Source: an uncultured Salinicoccus sp.
Lineage (GTDB): Bacteria > Bacillota > Bacilli > Staphylococcales > Salinicoccaceae
Assembly: GCA_947494965.1 (NCBI GenBank)
Contig: CANLWV010000001.1
Location: 62,001 to 126,000, forward strand
Direction of reading: 5' to 3'
DNA: 64,000 nt
Part shown: piece by piece, positions 8,584 to 17,155 of the stretch
Layout of the letters: every line of letters starts with the position of its first letter
Position numbering within the stretch: the first letter of the stretch is position 1
Translations under genes and position numbers: made by a program
The notes under the pieces: model-generated
The model's database searches: none
What the model saw: the letters and a program-made list of their open reading frames with translations, nothing else
Told to the model about the DNA's origin: nothing

Positions 8584-9633
8584 ATGGATATAGAGACCAC
8601 CTATAATGACAACAACTATACGATTCATATAGGCTGGGGGATATTGGAAGAGAAACTTTTGAAGTACACGGCGCACTATGGAACAATCCACACATTGGTG
8701 GACCAGAGCGTCTACACCCTCTACTCCAGCACCATTGATGCTTTGGTCTACCAACCCATTATATTGGAAGGTGGCGAAAAATCCAAAAACTTCCAATCCT
8801 ATGCCCATGTTATGGAAACACTCCTCTCTAAAGGCATCCACAGAAATGATCTGATCATTGTGATTGGCGGCGGTGCTTCTGGTGACGTTGGTGGTTTTAT
8901 TGCATCTACTGTATTGAGGGGCGTAGACTATATCCAGATACCGACAACGCTTTTGGCACATGATTCATCAATAGGCGGAAAGACTGCTATAAACAGTGCC
9001 CACGGCAAAAACTTAATTGGTACATTCTATAGGCCTCAAGCAGTCATATATGATTTGAGTTTCCTGAAGACATTACCCCAGGAAGAACTGAGAAGCGGAT
9101 TTGGGGAAGTCTTCAAGCATGCATTGCTCGACGGAGAGGACACTGTTCATTCATTGATGTCAAAAACCACCGAAAACATCCAGTTAGAGAGTCTGGAACC
9201 GTATATCATAAGTGGTATAAGAACGAAGATGCGGCATGTCACACAGGACGAAAAAGAGGCAGGTATAAGAAGATACCTTAATCTTGGACATACATTCGGC
9301 CATGCAATAGAATACAATGACAAGCTACCCCATGGCGTAGCGGTGGTACTTGGCCTCTACATCATGATGCATGTGTCAAATTCAAACTCAAACGCTCAAG
9401 TGTTTGAGCTATCGTCCTATTACAGGTACTTCAAACGGCTCGGTTATCCGATGGATACTCTAAAGCATATGGATGTCGAAAAGCTGATCGCCCTTATGTC
9501 GAAGGACAAGAAAAATCAGGATGACACGAGCATCGGTTTCATCTTAATGACGGAGATAGGGGTATGCCACTATCAACAAATCGCAAAGGAGCACCTGATC
9601 CAGCTTCTTGAAGAGTTAAAGGAGACATTATGA
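8584..9633 (+). CDS. aroB: 3-dehydroquinate synthase
   Basis: A 349-residue NAD- and metal-dependent enzyme that makes 3-dehydroquinate from DAHP, the second shikimate step. The nucleotide-binding GGGASGDVGGFIAST and the signature QIPTTLLAHDSSIGGKTAIN are present, as is the metal-binding HTFGHAIEY. It begins immediately after the aroC stop with aaaggag inside the end of aroC. Its stop overlaps the aroA start (ATGA). AroB and AroA flank the central pathway steps, whose genes are not in this window. Confidence 0.97.
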   Translation: MDIETTYNDNNYTIHIGWGILEEKLLKYTAHYGTIHTLVDQSVYTLYSSTIDALVYQPIILEGGEKSKNFQSYAHVMETLLSKGIHRNDLIIVIGGGASGDVGGFIASTVLRGVDYIQIPTTLLAHDSSIGGKTAINSAHGKNLIGTFYRPQAVIYDLSFLKTLPQEELRSGFGEVFKHALLDGEDTVHSLMSKTTENIQLESLEPYIISGIRTKMRHVTQDEKEAGIRRYLNLGHTFGHAIEYNDKLPHGVAVVLGLYIMMHVSNSNSNAQVFELSSYYRYFKRLGYPMDTLKHMDVEKLIALMSKDKKNQDDTSIGFILMTEIGVCHYQQIAKEHLIQLLEELKETL

Positions 9634-10916
9634 AAACATTGATGAACAGCCGGTTTTACGGCACCCTGAAAGTTCCAGGCGACAAATCGATCACCCATAG
9701 AAGCCTTATGTTCGCTTCATTGGCGAAGGGGACCTCTCATGTGAAAGACCCCCTCCTCAGCGAAGACACATATGCTACGAAAGCATGTATGGAGTCTCTG
9801 GGCGTCGAAATAGTGACTGAGGCCGAAGGGTGGAGAGTCGATTCTCCAGGAAGAAAGCACCTCCACTCCCCTAGTGCACCATTATATGCCGGTAATTCCG
9901 GAACTACCGCCAGGTTGTTGACTGGAATGATTGCCGGAATTGGACTGGAAGCTGAAATAATAGGGGATGCCTCCATATCGAAGCGCCCGATGGACCGCAT
10001 TAAAGAACCCCTTGAACAGATGGGCGCACGCATTGCCCTGAAGAATGACAAATATCCTCCAATCGAGATAAGCAAGGCTGGGCTGTCACCCATCTCATAT
10101 ACTATGCCGGTCGCAAGTGCACAAGTTAAAAGTGCACTGCTTCTTGCGGGATTGTTTGTTGAGGGCAAAAGCGTCATAACCGAACCCTCGCCGTCCAGGA
10201 ACCACAGTGAGCTCATGTTGGAGGAATTTGGGGCCGACATCTCGGTTGATGACCAAGTAATCACATTGGATGGTGGTAAAGAGTTGAGCCCTGCCGATGT
10301 AGTAGTACCTGGAGATATATCTTCGGCGGCGTTCCTACTGGTGTTGGCAATTCTCAAACCAGGTTCCGACATCACCATCGAGAACGTTTCCCTCAATGAA
10401 ACACGTTCTGGCATTATAGATGTGTTGGAGATGATGGAAGCTGACATCACCGTTGAACCCACTTCGATGACAGGTGAACCCATTGGAAACATCCGCGCTA
10501 TCTATACCCCCAAATTGAAAGACTTTGAAATCTCAGGAGCACTCATCCCAAGATTAATTGATGAAATTCCGATCCTGACACTACTGACCGCCCATAGTGA
10601 TGGACCATGCACGGTAAGGGATGCTGTAGAGCTCAGATATAAAGAGACAGATCGGATTCGCGCCGTCATCGATGAGTTATCAAAATTCGGATTCGAATTT
10701 ACGGAATACAATGATGGATTTACAGTTTCCCTAGAAAAAATTCACCTGGCTGAGGGAGTGTCCATGAGAGGATATGACGACCATCGGATCATCATGATGC
10801 TGATTGTGTTGGGAATCGTGATGGACCAACCACTTGATATAGATGATATGACGGCCATAGATATTTCCTATCCGGATTTTATGGCAGACCTCGAGGCGTT
10901 AAGAAAGGATGCATAG
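9630..10916 (+). CDS. aroA: 3-phosphoshikimate 1-carboxyvinyltransferase (EPSP synthase)
   Basis: A 428-residue enzyme joining phosphoenolpyruvate to shikimate 3-phosphate. Visible motifs are PGDKSITHRSLMFASLA, GNSGTTARLLTGM, RPMDRIKEPLEQMGA, LRYKETDRIRAV and DDHRIIMM. The residue after the Gly-Asn-Ser-Gly-Thr motif and the first-loop sequence look like class II (Gram-positive) enzymes, which tolerate glyphosate better than class I; that class call is an inference from similarity. It is translationally coupled to aroB, and a TPR protein gene follows three bases after its stop. Confidence 0.97.
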   Translation: MKTLMNSRFYGTLKVPGDKSITHRSLMFASLAKGTSHVKDPLLSEDTYATKACMESLGVEIVTEAEGWRVDSPGRKHLHSPSAPLYAGNSGTTARLLTGMIAGIGLEAEIIGDASISKRPMDRIKEPLEQMGARIALKNDKYPPIEISKAGLSPISYTMPVASAQVKSALLLAGLFVEGKSVITEPSPSRNHSELMLEEFGADISVDDQVITLDGGKELSPADVVVPGDISSAAFLLVLAILKPGSDITIENVSLNETRSGIIDVLEMMEADITVEPTSMTGEPIGNIRAIYTPKLKDFEISGALIPRLIDEIPILTLLTAHSDGPCTVRDAVELRYKETDRIRAVIDELSKFGFEFTEYNDGFTVSLEKIHLAEGVSMRGYDDHRIIMMLIVLGIVMDQPLDIDDMTAIDISYPDFMADLEALRKDA

Positions 10917-10919
10917 CAT

Positions 10920-12191
10920 ATGCAAAATCAGATTTATGAAGTAGTTGACCTTTTGAGGAAAGGGGAACACCCGGAATCAAAATTGAATGAGGTATTGGCT
11001 GAAGTTCCCAAGCTGACGGAAGAGGAAGACCTGGAAGCCTTATTCATACTTGGCGATGCCCTCATGTCATTAGGTCTCCATAAAGAAGGGGAGACCGTAT
11101 TCACCCATTTGAACGCGCATGTTGGGCATGATGATGAAGTGTTGTCTTACCTTATAGACATCATGATAACTGACGGCCGACTGGATGAGGCTTTGAGCTT
11201 GGTGAACAGCGCTGAGAAGACGCCTGCTATCCTTATATTGAAAGCTGAAATATTCCAGCAGCTCAACATGAATGACGTAGCCGTCAAATCGCTTCACGAA
11301 GCTAAAATGCTTTCTGATGACCCGATACTGGATTTTGGTTTGGCAGAAATCCACTATCAGGATGGACAATTCCCGGAAGCGATCCGCTTCTATGAAATGC
11401 TCACCGCAAATGATATCAATGAAGTGAATGGTATCGAACTTAATCTACGCTTGGCAGAACTTCATATGAATCAACTTGAGCTCGAGTCCGCCAAAGACTA
11501 TTTTGAGGCTGTAGACGAGTCCAAATACACCAATGACGACCTTTACCGCAAGGCATTGCTCAACTATCAGCTCCAATCATATGAATCTGCCAAACAACTA
11601 CTCGGTAAGGTCATCGAGAACGAACCTTACTTCGTCAACTCCTATATTCTACTGATGAACATATATGAAACGGAACATGATCTCGAAGCGGCTAAAGATC
11701 TGCTTAAAAGATATATTCTGGAAGATGATACGGATGCGCTCTTCTTCTTCCATTTGGGCCGTCTACATTTCAGGAGTGGAGAGTCTGACGAAGCTATCAC
11801 AAACTTCAGTCGTGCAATAGCACTCGATGAAGATTATGATGATGCCTACCTGATGCTTTTTGAAACCTTATTGAAATCATCAAGGACAGATGAAATAGGG
11901 GCCTATACCTCGCATCTCGATATCCATGCGTTGTCTGGAGAAAGTCTGTATCTGTTGGCCAAGATCCAACAGGAAAATGAAAATGACGATGATGCTTTAT
12001 CGCTATATCAGGAAGCCGCAATGCTCATCGGAGACTCGCTGGAATTCTACACGGATTATTATGGTTACCTGACAGAGATCAGGCATCCTTCAAGAATGGA
12101 AGTATTGGATAAACTCAGGTTGATTGAACCTGACAATGTCGAATGGCAGTTTGAAAAGGAGAGGTTGGATGACGAATACGATGAAATATAG
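10920..12191 (+). CDS. Tetratricopeptide repeat protein, YpiA-like
   Basis: A 423-residue, strongly acidic, all-helical protein with many TPR-like units, for example the stretches around LADNGQFPEA-type helices (IHYQDGQFPEAIRFYEML) and LGRLHFRSGESDEAITNFS. There is no signal peptide or membrane segment, so it is cytosolic. Length and position between aroA and a ypiB/ypiF pair match B. subtilis YpiA. TPR proteins scaffold protein interactions; the partner of this one is not known. It overlaps the next gene by 23 bases. Confidence 0.85.
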   Translation: MQNQIYEVVDLLRKGEHPESKLNEVLAEVPKLTEEEDLEALFILGDALMSLGLHKEGETVFTHLNAHVGHDDEVLSYLIDIMITDGRLDEALSLVNSAEKTPAILILKAEIFQQLNMNDVAVKSLHEAKMLSDDPILDFGLAEIHYQDGQFPEAIRFYEMLTANDINEVNGIELNLRLAELHMNQLELESAKDYFEAVDESKYTNDDLYRKALLNYQLQSYESAKQLLGKVIENEPYFVNSYILLMNIYETEHDLEAAKDLLKRYILEDDTDALFFFHLGRLHFRSGESDEAITNFSRAIALDEDYDDAYLMLFETLLKSSRTDEIGAYTSHLDIHALSGESLYLLAKIQQENENDDDALSLYQEAAMLIGDSLEFYTDYYGYLTEIRHPSRMEVLDKLRLIEPDNVEWQFEKERLDDEYDEI

Positions 12192-12639
12192 AAAAGACTT
12201 CATTGACTATATTTTATATAATTATGATTTTGATGACCGTATTGCGGTATGGATCTTAAACTTCATCAAATCGCATCCAGATATCTCAAGTAACATCCAC
12301 TTTCAAGATGACCAGGAGATAGAACGTCACCTTAAAGTCGCTTCATCAGGACAAGGTCCAACGCTCATGCTTGAGAAGGGGAATACGATCACTGTAGATG
12401 GTGAAGTAATATTCCATGAATTGAATATGAATCAGGACGAGCCTTTACTGCTTACTTTCAGGTTAGGATATGAGGATAACCGTTATGAACAAATAAAGGA
12501 ACTTGAATCCTCTCTGGACGAAGAGTTGATGGCCCTCAGCCGTACTGCCGTGCTAAGTCAGATTGATGAGGCCCTAGACAGGAAAGACCACGACCGTTTC
12601 ATAAAATTGACCGATTACTTGCAGAAAACAAACCGATAG
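12169..12639 (+). CDS. UPF0302 protein, YpiB-like
   Basis: A 156-residue protein. The start at 12169 follows aaaggagagg at 12155 and gives MTNTMKYRKDFIDYILYNYD; a longer in-frame extension upstream lacks a ribosome binding site. The segment DFIDYILYNYDFDDRIAVWI continues into NFIKSHPDISSNIHF, the conserved UPF0302 N-terminal domain. The C-terminal half is helical and charged. The ypiA-ypiB-ypiF-qcrABC order is shared with Bacillus, but the function of this family is not established to my knowledge. Confidence 0.8.
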   Translation: MTNTMKYRKDFIDYILYNYDFDDRIAVWILNFIKSHPDISSNIHFQDDQEIERHLKVASSGQGPTLMLEKGNTITVDGEVIFHELNMNQDEPLLLTFRLGYEDNRYEQIKELESSLDEELMALSRTAVLSQIDEALDRKDHDRFIKLTDYLQKTNR

Positions 12640-12650
12640 GAGGGCACCTG

Positions 12651-13085
12651 ATGCTTTATAACCATCAAGATCTCAATGTGCTCAAAGATGAAATTGAATT
12701 TGTGGATACGGCTGTCATTCCCTTTGCGTATGGGGATATGAACGAAGATCCTAAAATGCACGCAAGCGATATGGAAATGATGCAGATGATCACTGTTCAT
12801 CTTGAGAAACAGTTCAAAGGCAGACTCTTCATCACACCTGCAGTCGTTACCGTCAATGGCATCACGGCTGTTGTAGAGGACTATTCTGAGCAGCTCCGCA
12901 ACTATGGCTTCAAGAAAATCATCATTCTTTCCCATAATGTGCCTCAGGTAGAAGGAACACATGGCATACAATTGAACCACATCCCCTTGGAGGATATGTC
13001 TGCAGATATGAAGATGAGCCTCATCGATGATGAGGTCAAAGATACGATGAAACAAATCATTGCGGTATGGAACAATAAAAAATAG
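12651..13085 (+). CDS. DUF2487 protein, YpiF-like
   Basis: A 144-residue cytosolic protein starting MLYNHQDLNVLKDEIEFVDT after an aggaggg site. Length and context, after ypiB and before the Rieske protein gene, match B. subtilis YpiF (DUF2487). The alpha/beta pattern (for example FKKIIILSHNVPQVEGTHGI) suggests a small Rossmann-like fold, but no catalytic motif is clear. A promoter in the 140-base gap downstream separates it from the qcr genes. Confidence 0.75.
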   Translation: MLYNHQDLNVLKDEIEFVDTAVIPFAYGDMNEDPKMHASDMEMMQMITVHLEKQFKGRLFITPAVVTVNGITAVVEDYSEQLRNYGFKKIIILSHNVPQVEGTHGIQLNHIPLEDMSADMKMSLIDDEVKDTMKQIIAVWNNKK

Positions 13086-13137
13086 GTGTTTTTACACCAT
13101 TATGCTTTAGGCCGTTGTCAAAACTTGATATACGTTA

Positions 13138-13166
13138 TTGACCGGCCTCATCTAATAGGCTAAAAT
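13138..13166 (+). promoter_or_regulatory. Promoter of the qcrABC operon
   Basis: TTGACC (13138-13143), a 17-base spacer and TAAAAT (13161-13166) make a near-consensus SigA promoter. The leader of about 50 bases ends at the qcrA ribosome binding site. Confidence 0.75.
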
Positions 13167-13225
13167 TGAACTGTCCTAGTTATATTAATATGTAAAAGAA
13201 CGCGCGTTTGAGGGGGGAAATACGA

Positions 13226-13729
13226 ATGTCGCAAAAAGTAACAAGACGCCAATTTCTGAACTATTCCCTGATGGGGGTCGGTTCATTCATGGCTGCCGGC
13301 ATAATACTACCTATGGGAAGATTTGCCGTCGATCCATTGTTCCAAGGTGAAGCAGAAGGTGCTATGATCACAACGAGCATCAAAGTCGATGAGATCACTG
13401 AAGAGCCTACGAAGGTCGACTTTTCCTTTGAGCAGCAGGATGGCTGGTATAAGAGTGAAGTGACTGACTTCGCCTGGGTGTATAAGGACGGAGATAAGCT
13501 CATAGCGTTATCACCGGTATGTAAGCACCTCGGTTGTACAGTGACCTGGGCGGGTGATGATGCAAACCCGAATCGTTTCTTCTGTCCATGCCATAATGGA
13601 CTTTACGAGAAAAATGGTAAGAATGTTCCGGGTACTCCTCCAAGAGGACCATTGGATCAGTATGAAGTCGGCAAGTCCGATGGTTTTATTACAATAGGCG
13701 AATTGAAGCCTAACGAACTGGTGAATTAA
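13226..13729 (+). CDS. qcrA: Menaquinol:cytochrome c reductase Rieske iron-sulfur subunit
   Basis: A 167-residue protein that carries the [2Fe-2S] cluster of the bc complex on the outer membrane face. Rieske box 1 is CKHLGC (C99, H101) and box 2 is CPCHNG (C120, C122, H123), with the later GTPPRGPLDQ loop. The N-terminus MSQKVTRRQFLNYSLMGVGSF has a twin-arginine-like RRQFL before the single hydrophobic anchor, suggesting Tat export of the folded cofactor protein. Start ATG at 13226 follows a strong gagggggg site; the upstream TTG at 13208 is part of it. Confidence 0.95.
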   Translation: MSQKVTRRQFLNYSLMGVGSFMAAGIILPMGRFAVDPLFQGEAEGAMITTSIKVDEITEEPTKVDFSFEQQDGWYKSEVTDFAWVYKDGDKLIALSPVCKHLGCTVTWAGDDANPNRFFCPCHNGLYEKNGKNVPGTPPRGPLDQYEVGKSDGFITIGELKPNELVN

Positions 13730-13745
13730 TATAGGAGGGAATAAT

Positions 13746-14420
13746 GTGCTTAATAGAATCTATGATTGGATAGACGATCGCATGGACATCACTCCTATAT
13801 GGAGGGATGTCGCTGACCATGAAGTGCCGGAACACGTTAACCCTGCCTACCACTTCTCAGCATTCGTCTATTGTTTCGGCGGGTTAACATTCTTCATCAC
13901 TGTTATTCAAATATTGTCGGGCATGTTCCTGACAATGTACTATGTCCCGGACATCGTCAATGCTTGGAATTCCGTCTACTATCTGCAACATGATGTTGCT
14001 GCAGGACTTATAGTAAGAGGGATGCACCACTGGGGCGCAAGTCTGGTCGTAGTGATGATATTCCTACATACGCTCAGGGTATTCTTTACCGGATCGTATA
14101 AAGCACCACGTGAACTCAACTGGGTCGTTGGTGTACTGCTGTTCCTCGTCATGCTTGGGCTGGCGTTCACAGGCTACCTGCTGCCATGGGATATGAAAGC
14201 ATTGTTTGCCACAAAAGTAGGTTTGGAAATTGCAGAGAGTGTACCGTTCGTCGGTGAATGGATTAAGACGTTGCTTGCTGGTGATGAACAGATCATCGGT
14301 GCCCAGACATTGACACGTTTCTTTGCCATCCATGTATTCTTCCTGCCTGCTGCTCTATTTGTACTGATGGCTATCCACTTCATCATGATACGTAGACAAG
14401 GCATCTCAGGACCACTATAG
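13746..14420 (+). CDS. qcrB: Menaquinol:cytochrome c reductase cytochrome b subunit
   Basis: A 224-residue, four-helix b6-type cytochrome b. Heme-ligand histidines appear in the second helix (GMHHWGASLVVVMIFLHTLR) and the fourth (FFAIHVFFLPAALFVLMAIH). The segment after helix three, GYLLPWDMKALFAT, is part of the quinol oxidation site. The start is the GTG at 13746 after an aggaggg site; an overlapping ATG at 13744 is in another frame. Being the short b6 form, it needs the subunit IV part supplied by QcrC. Confidence 0.95.
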   Translation: MLNRIYDWIDDRMDITPIWRDVADHEVPEHVNPAYHFSAFVYCFGGLTFFITVIQILSGMFLTMYYVPDIVNAWNSVYYLQHDVAAGLIVRGMHHWGASLVVVMIFLHTLRVFFTGSYKAPRELNWVVGVLLFLVMLGLAFTGYLLPWDMKALFATKVGLEIAESVPFVGEWIKTLLAGDEQIIGAQTLTRFFAIHVFFLPAALFVLMAIHFIMIRRQGISGPL

Positions 14421-14442
14421 GAATCAAGGGAGGTAAATTGAT

Positions 14443-15216
14443 ATGAAACGTGGAAAAGGGCTGACTTTTGTCGGCGATTCCAGAATACAAAAGTATGAAA
14501 AGCCAAAACTAAATCGCGACTATTCAGAATTTCCTGGTCGCACGGAAGAATTCTATCCTGATTTCCTTCTGAAAGAATGGGTGACTGGTTCGGTTTTCCT
14601 TATAGGGTTCCTATGTTTGACAGTGGCCGATCCTGCGCCGCTTGAGCGTATAGCAGATCCTACCGACACTGGTTATATACCGTTACCTGACTGGTATTTC
14701 CTGTTCCTTTATCAGATACTCAAATACTCATACGCATCCGGCCCGTTCAACATCATCGGCGCAATCGTCATTCCGGGGCTTGGTGTAGGTGCATTGCTTC
14801 TTGCACCATGGCTTGACAACAATAAAGAACGCCTCTGGTCAAAACGTCCAGTCGCTTCTGCAATGATGCTGATTTCTTTTGCGATTATTTTCTATACTAC
14901 ATGGGAATCAGTGGCATACCACGACTGGGAGACACAGAATCAGCAAGGGGAGATCGTATTCTCCAACTTGGATACTGAAGACCCTGTCTACCAGAACCTC
15001 ATCAAAACGAACTGTACAAGTTGCCACGGCGGTGAGCTGACCGGTGCTTCAGGTCCAAACCTGGTTGAAGCCGATCTCGCTCCTGAAACTGTACAGGCAT
15101 TCGTAGAGAACGGCTCAGGGGATATGCCAGCATTCAAAGATCAACTTTCAGACGATGAAATAAAGCAAATCTCAGAATTTGTAGCAAACCTTGAAGAAAC
15201 TTCAGAAGACGAATAA
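14443..15216 (+). CDS. qcrC: Menaquinol:cytochrome c reductase cytochrome b/c subunit (subunit IV-cytochrome c fusion)
   Basis: A 257-residue fusion. The first ~150 residues have three membrane segments and resemble subunit IV of the b6f complex, with PDWYFLFLYQILKYS forming part of the quinol site. The C-terminal domain is a cytochrome c with heme motif C191-T-S-C194-H195 and a distal methionine candidate in GSGDMPAFKDQLS. This fusion is typical of Bacillus-type bc complexes. It ends the qcrABC operon before a strong terminator. The complex passes electrons from menaquinol to cytochrome c and implies a cytochrome c oxidase elsewhere in the genome. Confidence 0.95.
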   Translation: MKRGKGLTFVGDSRIQKYEKPKLNRDYSEFPGRTEEFYPDFLLKEWVTGSVFLIGFLCLTVADPAPLERIADPTDTGYIPLPDWYFLFLYQILKYSYASGPFNIIGAIVIPGLGVGALLLAPWLDNNKERLWSKRPVASAMMLISFAIIFYTTWESVAYHDWETQNQQGEIVFSNLDTEDPVYQNLIKTNCTSCHGGELTGASGPNLVEADLAPETVQAFVENGSGDMPAFKDQLSDDEIKQISEFVANLEETSEDE

Positions 15217-15253
15217 GTTCTTCTGGGAGCGTCACGCTACAGATCGATAAGTC

Positions 15254-15281
15254 AAAAAGCCCTAGGAATAGGGCTTTTTTT
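15254..15281 (+). terminator. Terminator of the qcrABC operon
   Basis: An 11-bp stem (aaaaagcccta / tagggcttttt) with a short loop and a T run. Confidence 0.9.
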
Positions 15282-15298
15282 AATAAGGGAATGTTTAT

Positions 15299-15874
15299 AT
15301 GTATAAGCTACTGGACCTAATGTACAACAGGGCTTTTTTATTGCTCCTGCTCATTTCAAATATACTCGGGACTTTGTATGGGTATTGGTGGTATAGGGGA
15401 CAGTTGGGTTCAACCGAATGGTACTTCATGCCTTTCGTCCCGGATAGTCCGACGGCCACGCTTTTCCTATGCATAGTTATCGTGCTGATTCTCCTTGGCA
15501 AAAGATGGGGGCTGATGGATGCGCTTGCCTTTACCACGCTTATAAAATACGGCGTATGGGCAGTGGTGATGAACTTCCTGACTTTCATAGAAACAGGTTT
15601 TGTTTCGTGGATAGGACTTATGCTTATAGCAAGCCACAGCATAATGGCTATACAGGCGTTCCTATTCCTGCCACATCTTGAAATAAAACAAAGTCATTTC
15701 TATATCACTGCAATATGGCTGTTCCATAATGACGTGGTGGATTATGTCTATGATCAGTACCCCGTATATGGTAATCTCGTCCAATACCAGGATCATATCG
15801 GGTATTTTTCGTTCTGGCTGAGTGTGTTGGTGCTGGTGCTGCTACATCAACTGGTAGAAAGGCGTTCTGATTGA
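15299..15874 (+). CDS. DUF1405 membrane protein, YpjA-like
   Basis: A 191-residue integral membrane protein with about six hydrophobic segments, starting MYKLLDLMYNRAFLLLLLIS. Conserved features of the family visible here are GTLYGYWWYRGQLGSTEWYF near the N-terminus and a polar ending. It follows the qcr operon as ypjA does in B. subtilis. Function is unknown; the position next to a respiratory complex is only suggestive. An aaggga site precedes the ATG at 15299. Confidence 0.8.
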   Translation: MYKLLDLMYNRAFLLLLLISNILGTLYGYWWYRGQLGSTEWYFMPFVPDSPTATLFLCIVIVLILLGKRWGLMDALAFTTLIKYGVWAVVMNFLTFIETGFVSWIGLMLIASHSIMAIQAFLFLPHLEIKQSHFYITAIWLFHNDVVDYVYDQYPVYGNLVQYQDHIGYFSFWLSVLVLVLLHQLVERRSD

Positions 15875-15934
15875 CGGGATACTGAAATTTGAAGTAAAAT
15901 AAAGTATGTAAAAATAATGGAGGTTGGAATACAC

Positions 15935-16633
15935 GTGTATATCATTCTATATTTTGTAATCCTTATGGTTGTTCCAATGCTCGCACAAATGAATGTAAAA
16001 TCCACATTCAATAAGTATTCCCGTGTGCGATCAACCAGCGGCCTGACAGGACGTGAAGTCGCAGAGGAAATTTTGAAGGAAAATGGCATCTACGACGTGT
16101 CCGTTGAAAGAGGCAAAGGATTTCTGAGCGACTACTACGATCCCAAGAATAAAAAACTAGTTCTATCCCCCCACAACTATGATACGCCTAGTGTTGCCGG
16201 AACCGCGGTAGCAGCGCACGAAGTGGGGCACGCAATCCAACATGCAACAGGATATGCTTTCCTGAACTTCCGCTCCGCACTGTTCCCACTCGCACAAATT
16301 GGCAGTAATTTCTCGTACTTCCTCATCATTGCAGGAATGCTCATCACCTATGCACAAAGCAATGCAGGTGGTGGACTGGGTGAAATGCTCCTATGGGGCG
16401 GTATCGCACTTATGGCTTTTGCAGTACTCTTCCAGGTGGTCACGCTACCGGTCGAATTCGATGCTTCAAAACGCGCCATGAACCAGATAGAGACTTTGAA
16501 TATCGTCAATGAGAAGGAATACCGTCATGCCAAGAAGGTCTTGAATGCAGCGGCCATGACTTATGTCGCCGCGACTGCTGTCGCTGTGGCAGAACTGGTC
16601 CGGTTCATCCTCATTGCACGTGGAAGCAATTGA
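15935..16633 (+). CDS. Zinc metallopeptidase, YugP-like (DUF/peptidase M membrane family)
   Basis: A 232-residue membrane protein with the zinc-binding HEVGHAIQH motif (HExxH) after an N-terminal membrane helix and a signature RSTSGLTGREVAEEIL. Two more hydrophobic segments follow, and the end is hydrophobic. The family is membrane-bound and its substrates are not known. I prefer the GTG at 15935 because gaggttgg lies just before it and the N-terminus then starts at the first helix; the ATG at 15917 would be inside that site. A terminator follows. Confidence 0.85.
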   Translation: MYIILYFVILMVVPMLAQMNVKSTFNKYSRVRSTSGLTGREVAEEILKENGIYDVSVERGKGFLSDYYDPKNKKLVLSPHNYDTPSVAGTAVAAHEVGHAIQHATGYAFLNFRSALFPLAQIGSNFSYFLIIAGMLITYAQSNAGGGLGEMLLWGGIALMAFAVLFQVVTLPVEFDASKRAMNQIETLNIVNEKEYRHAKKVLNAAAMTYVAATAVAVAELVRFILIARGSN

Positions 16634-16643
16634 TAGTTTTTCT

Positions 16644-16670
16644 GGAACCCTTTTGGAGGGTTCCTTTTTT
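16644..16670 (+). terminator. Terminator after the YugP-like gene
   Basis: An 8-bp perfect stem (ggaaccct / agggttcc), a 5-base loop and a run of six T. Confidence 0.88.
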
Positions 16671-16694
16671 ATTTGTCTTGAACTCTGGTAAAAT
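16666..16694 (+). promoter_or_regulatory. Promoter for the mgsA-bshA-cca-birA cluster
   Basis: TGgTAAAAT (16686-16694) is an extended -10 element, with a poor -35 (TTTTTA) 17 bases upstream that overlaps the preceding terminator tail. It is the only clear start before a long run of closely packed genes. Confidence 0.5.
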
Positions 16695-16773
16695 AATGAT
16701 GATATGAAGTAAACTCGACAATATATACTCTTTTGAATATCGATCATTGAATGATCAGAAAAGGATGATGAAC

Positions 16774-17151
16774 ATGAAGATTGCATTGATTGCACATGAT
16801 AAGAAAAAGGATGACCTCTTACGTTTTATGGACATCCACTTGGATTTCTTCAAAAATCAAGAGCTCTTTGCGACAGGGACTACCGGAGGACGCATCATTG
16901 AGCATACAGGTTTGCCGGTCAACCGCTGTAAATCCGGTCCCCTAGGGGGCGACCAGGAGATAGGTGCTATGGTCGCGAATAAAGCCATAGACTGTATCAT
17001 CTTTTTCAGGGATCCACTCACTGCCCAACCGCACGAACCGGATGTTACCGCCCTGCTCAGGTTATCCGATGTCTATGACGTGCCTCTAGCAACCAATGAG
17101 GGCACTGCGGAAGCAGTCCTGTACCATCTGACACGCACGGAAAGGGAGTAG
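16774..17151 (+). CDS. mgsA: Methylglyoxal synthase
   Basis: A 125-residue enzyme that converts dihydroxyacetone phosphate to methylglyoxal and phosphate, a glycolytic bypass under phosphate limitation. The motifs [29 protein letters not shown] and [14 protein letters not shown] are all typical; the catalytic aspartate is in the GGDQ motif. The ATG at 16774 gives the family start and has aaggat upstream, so a 9-residue upstream extension is rejected. In Bacillus bshB1 follows here, but in this window bshA follows directly, four bases after the stop. Confidence 0.95.
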   Translation: MKIALIAHDKKKDDLLRFMDIHLDFFKNQELFATGTTGGRIIEHTGLPVNRCKSGPLGGDQEIGAMVANKAIDCIIFFRDPLTAQPHEPDVTALLRLSDVYDVPLATNEGTAEAVLYHLTRTERE

Positions 17152-17155
17152 CACT

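Noticed and set aside
9737-10492. 251-codon minus-strand ORF opposite aroA
   Set aside because: The sense strand is a full EPSP synthase with all motifs; no start signal is seen on the other strand.
13084-13100. Short inverted repeat ggtgttttttacacc after the ypiF-like gene
   Set aside because: The stem is only five base pairs and there is no T run, so I do not list it as a terminator.
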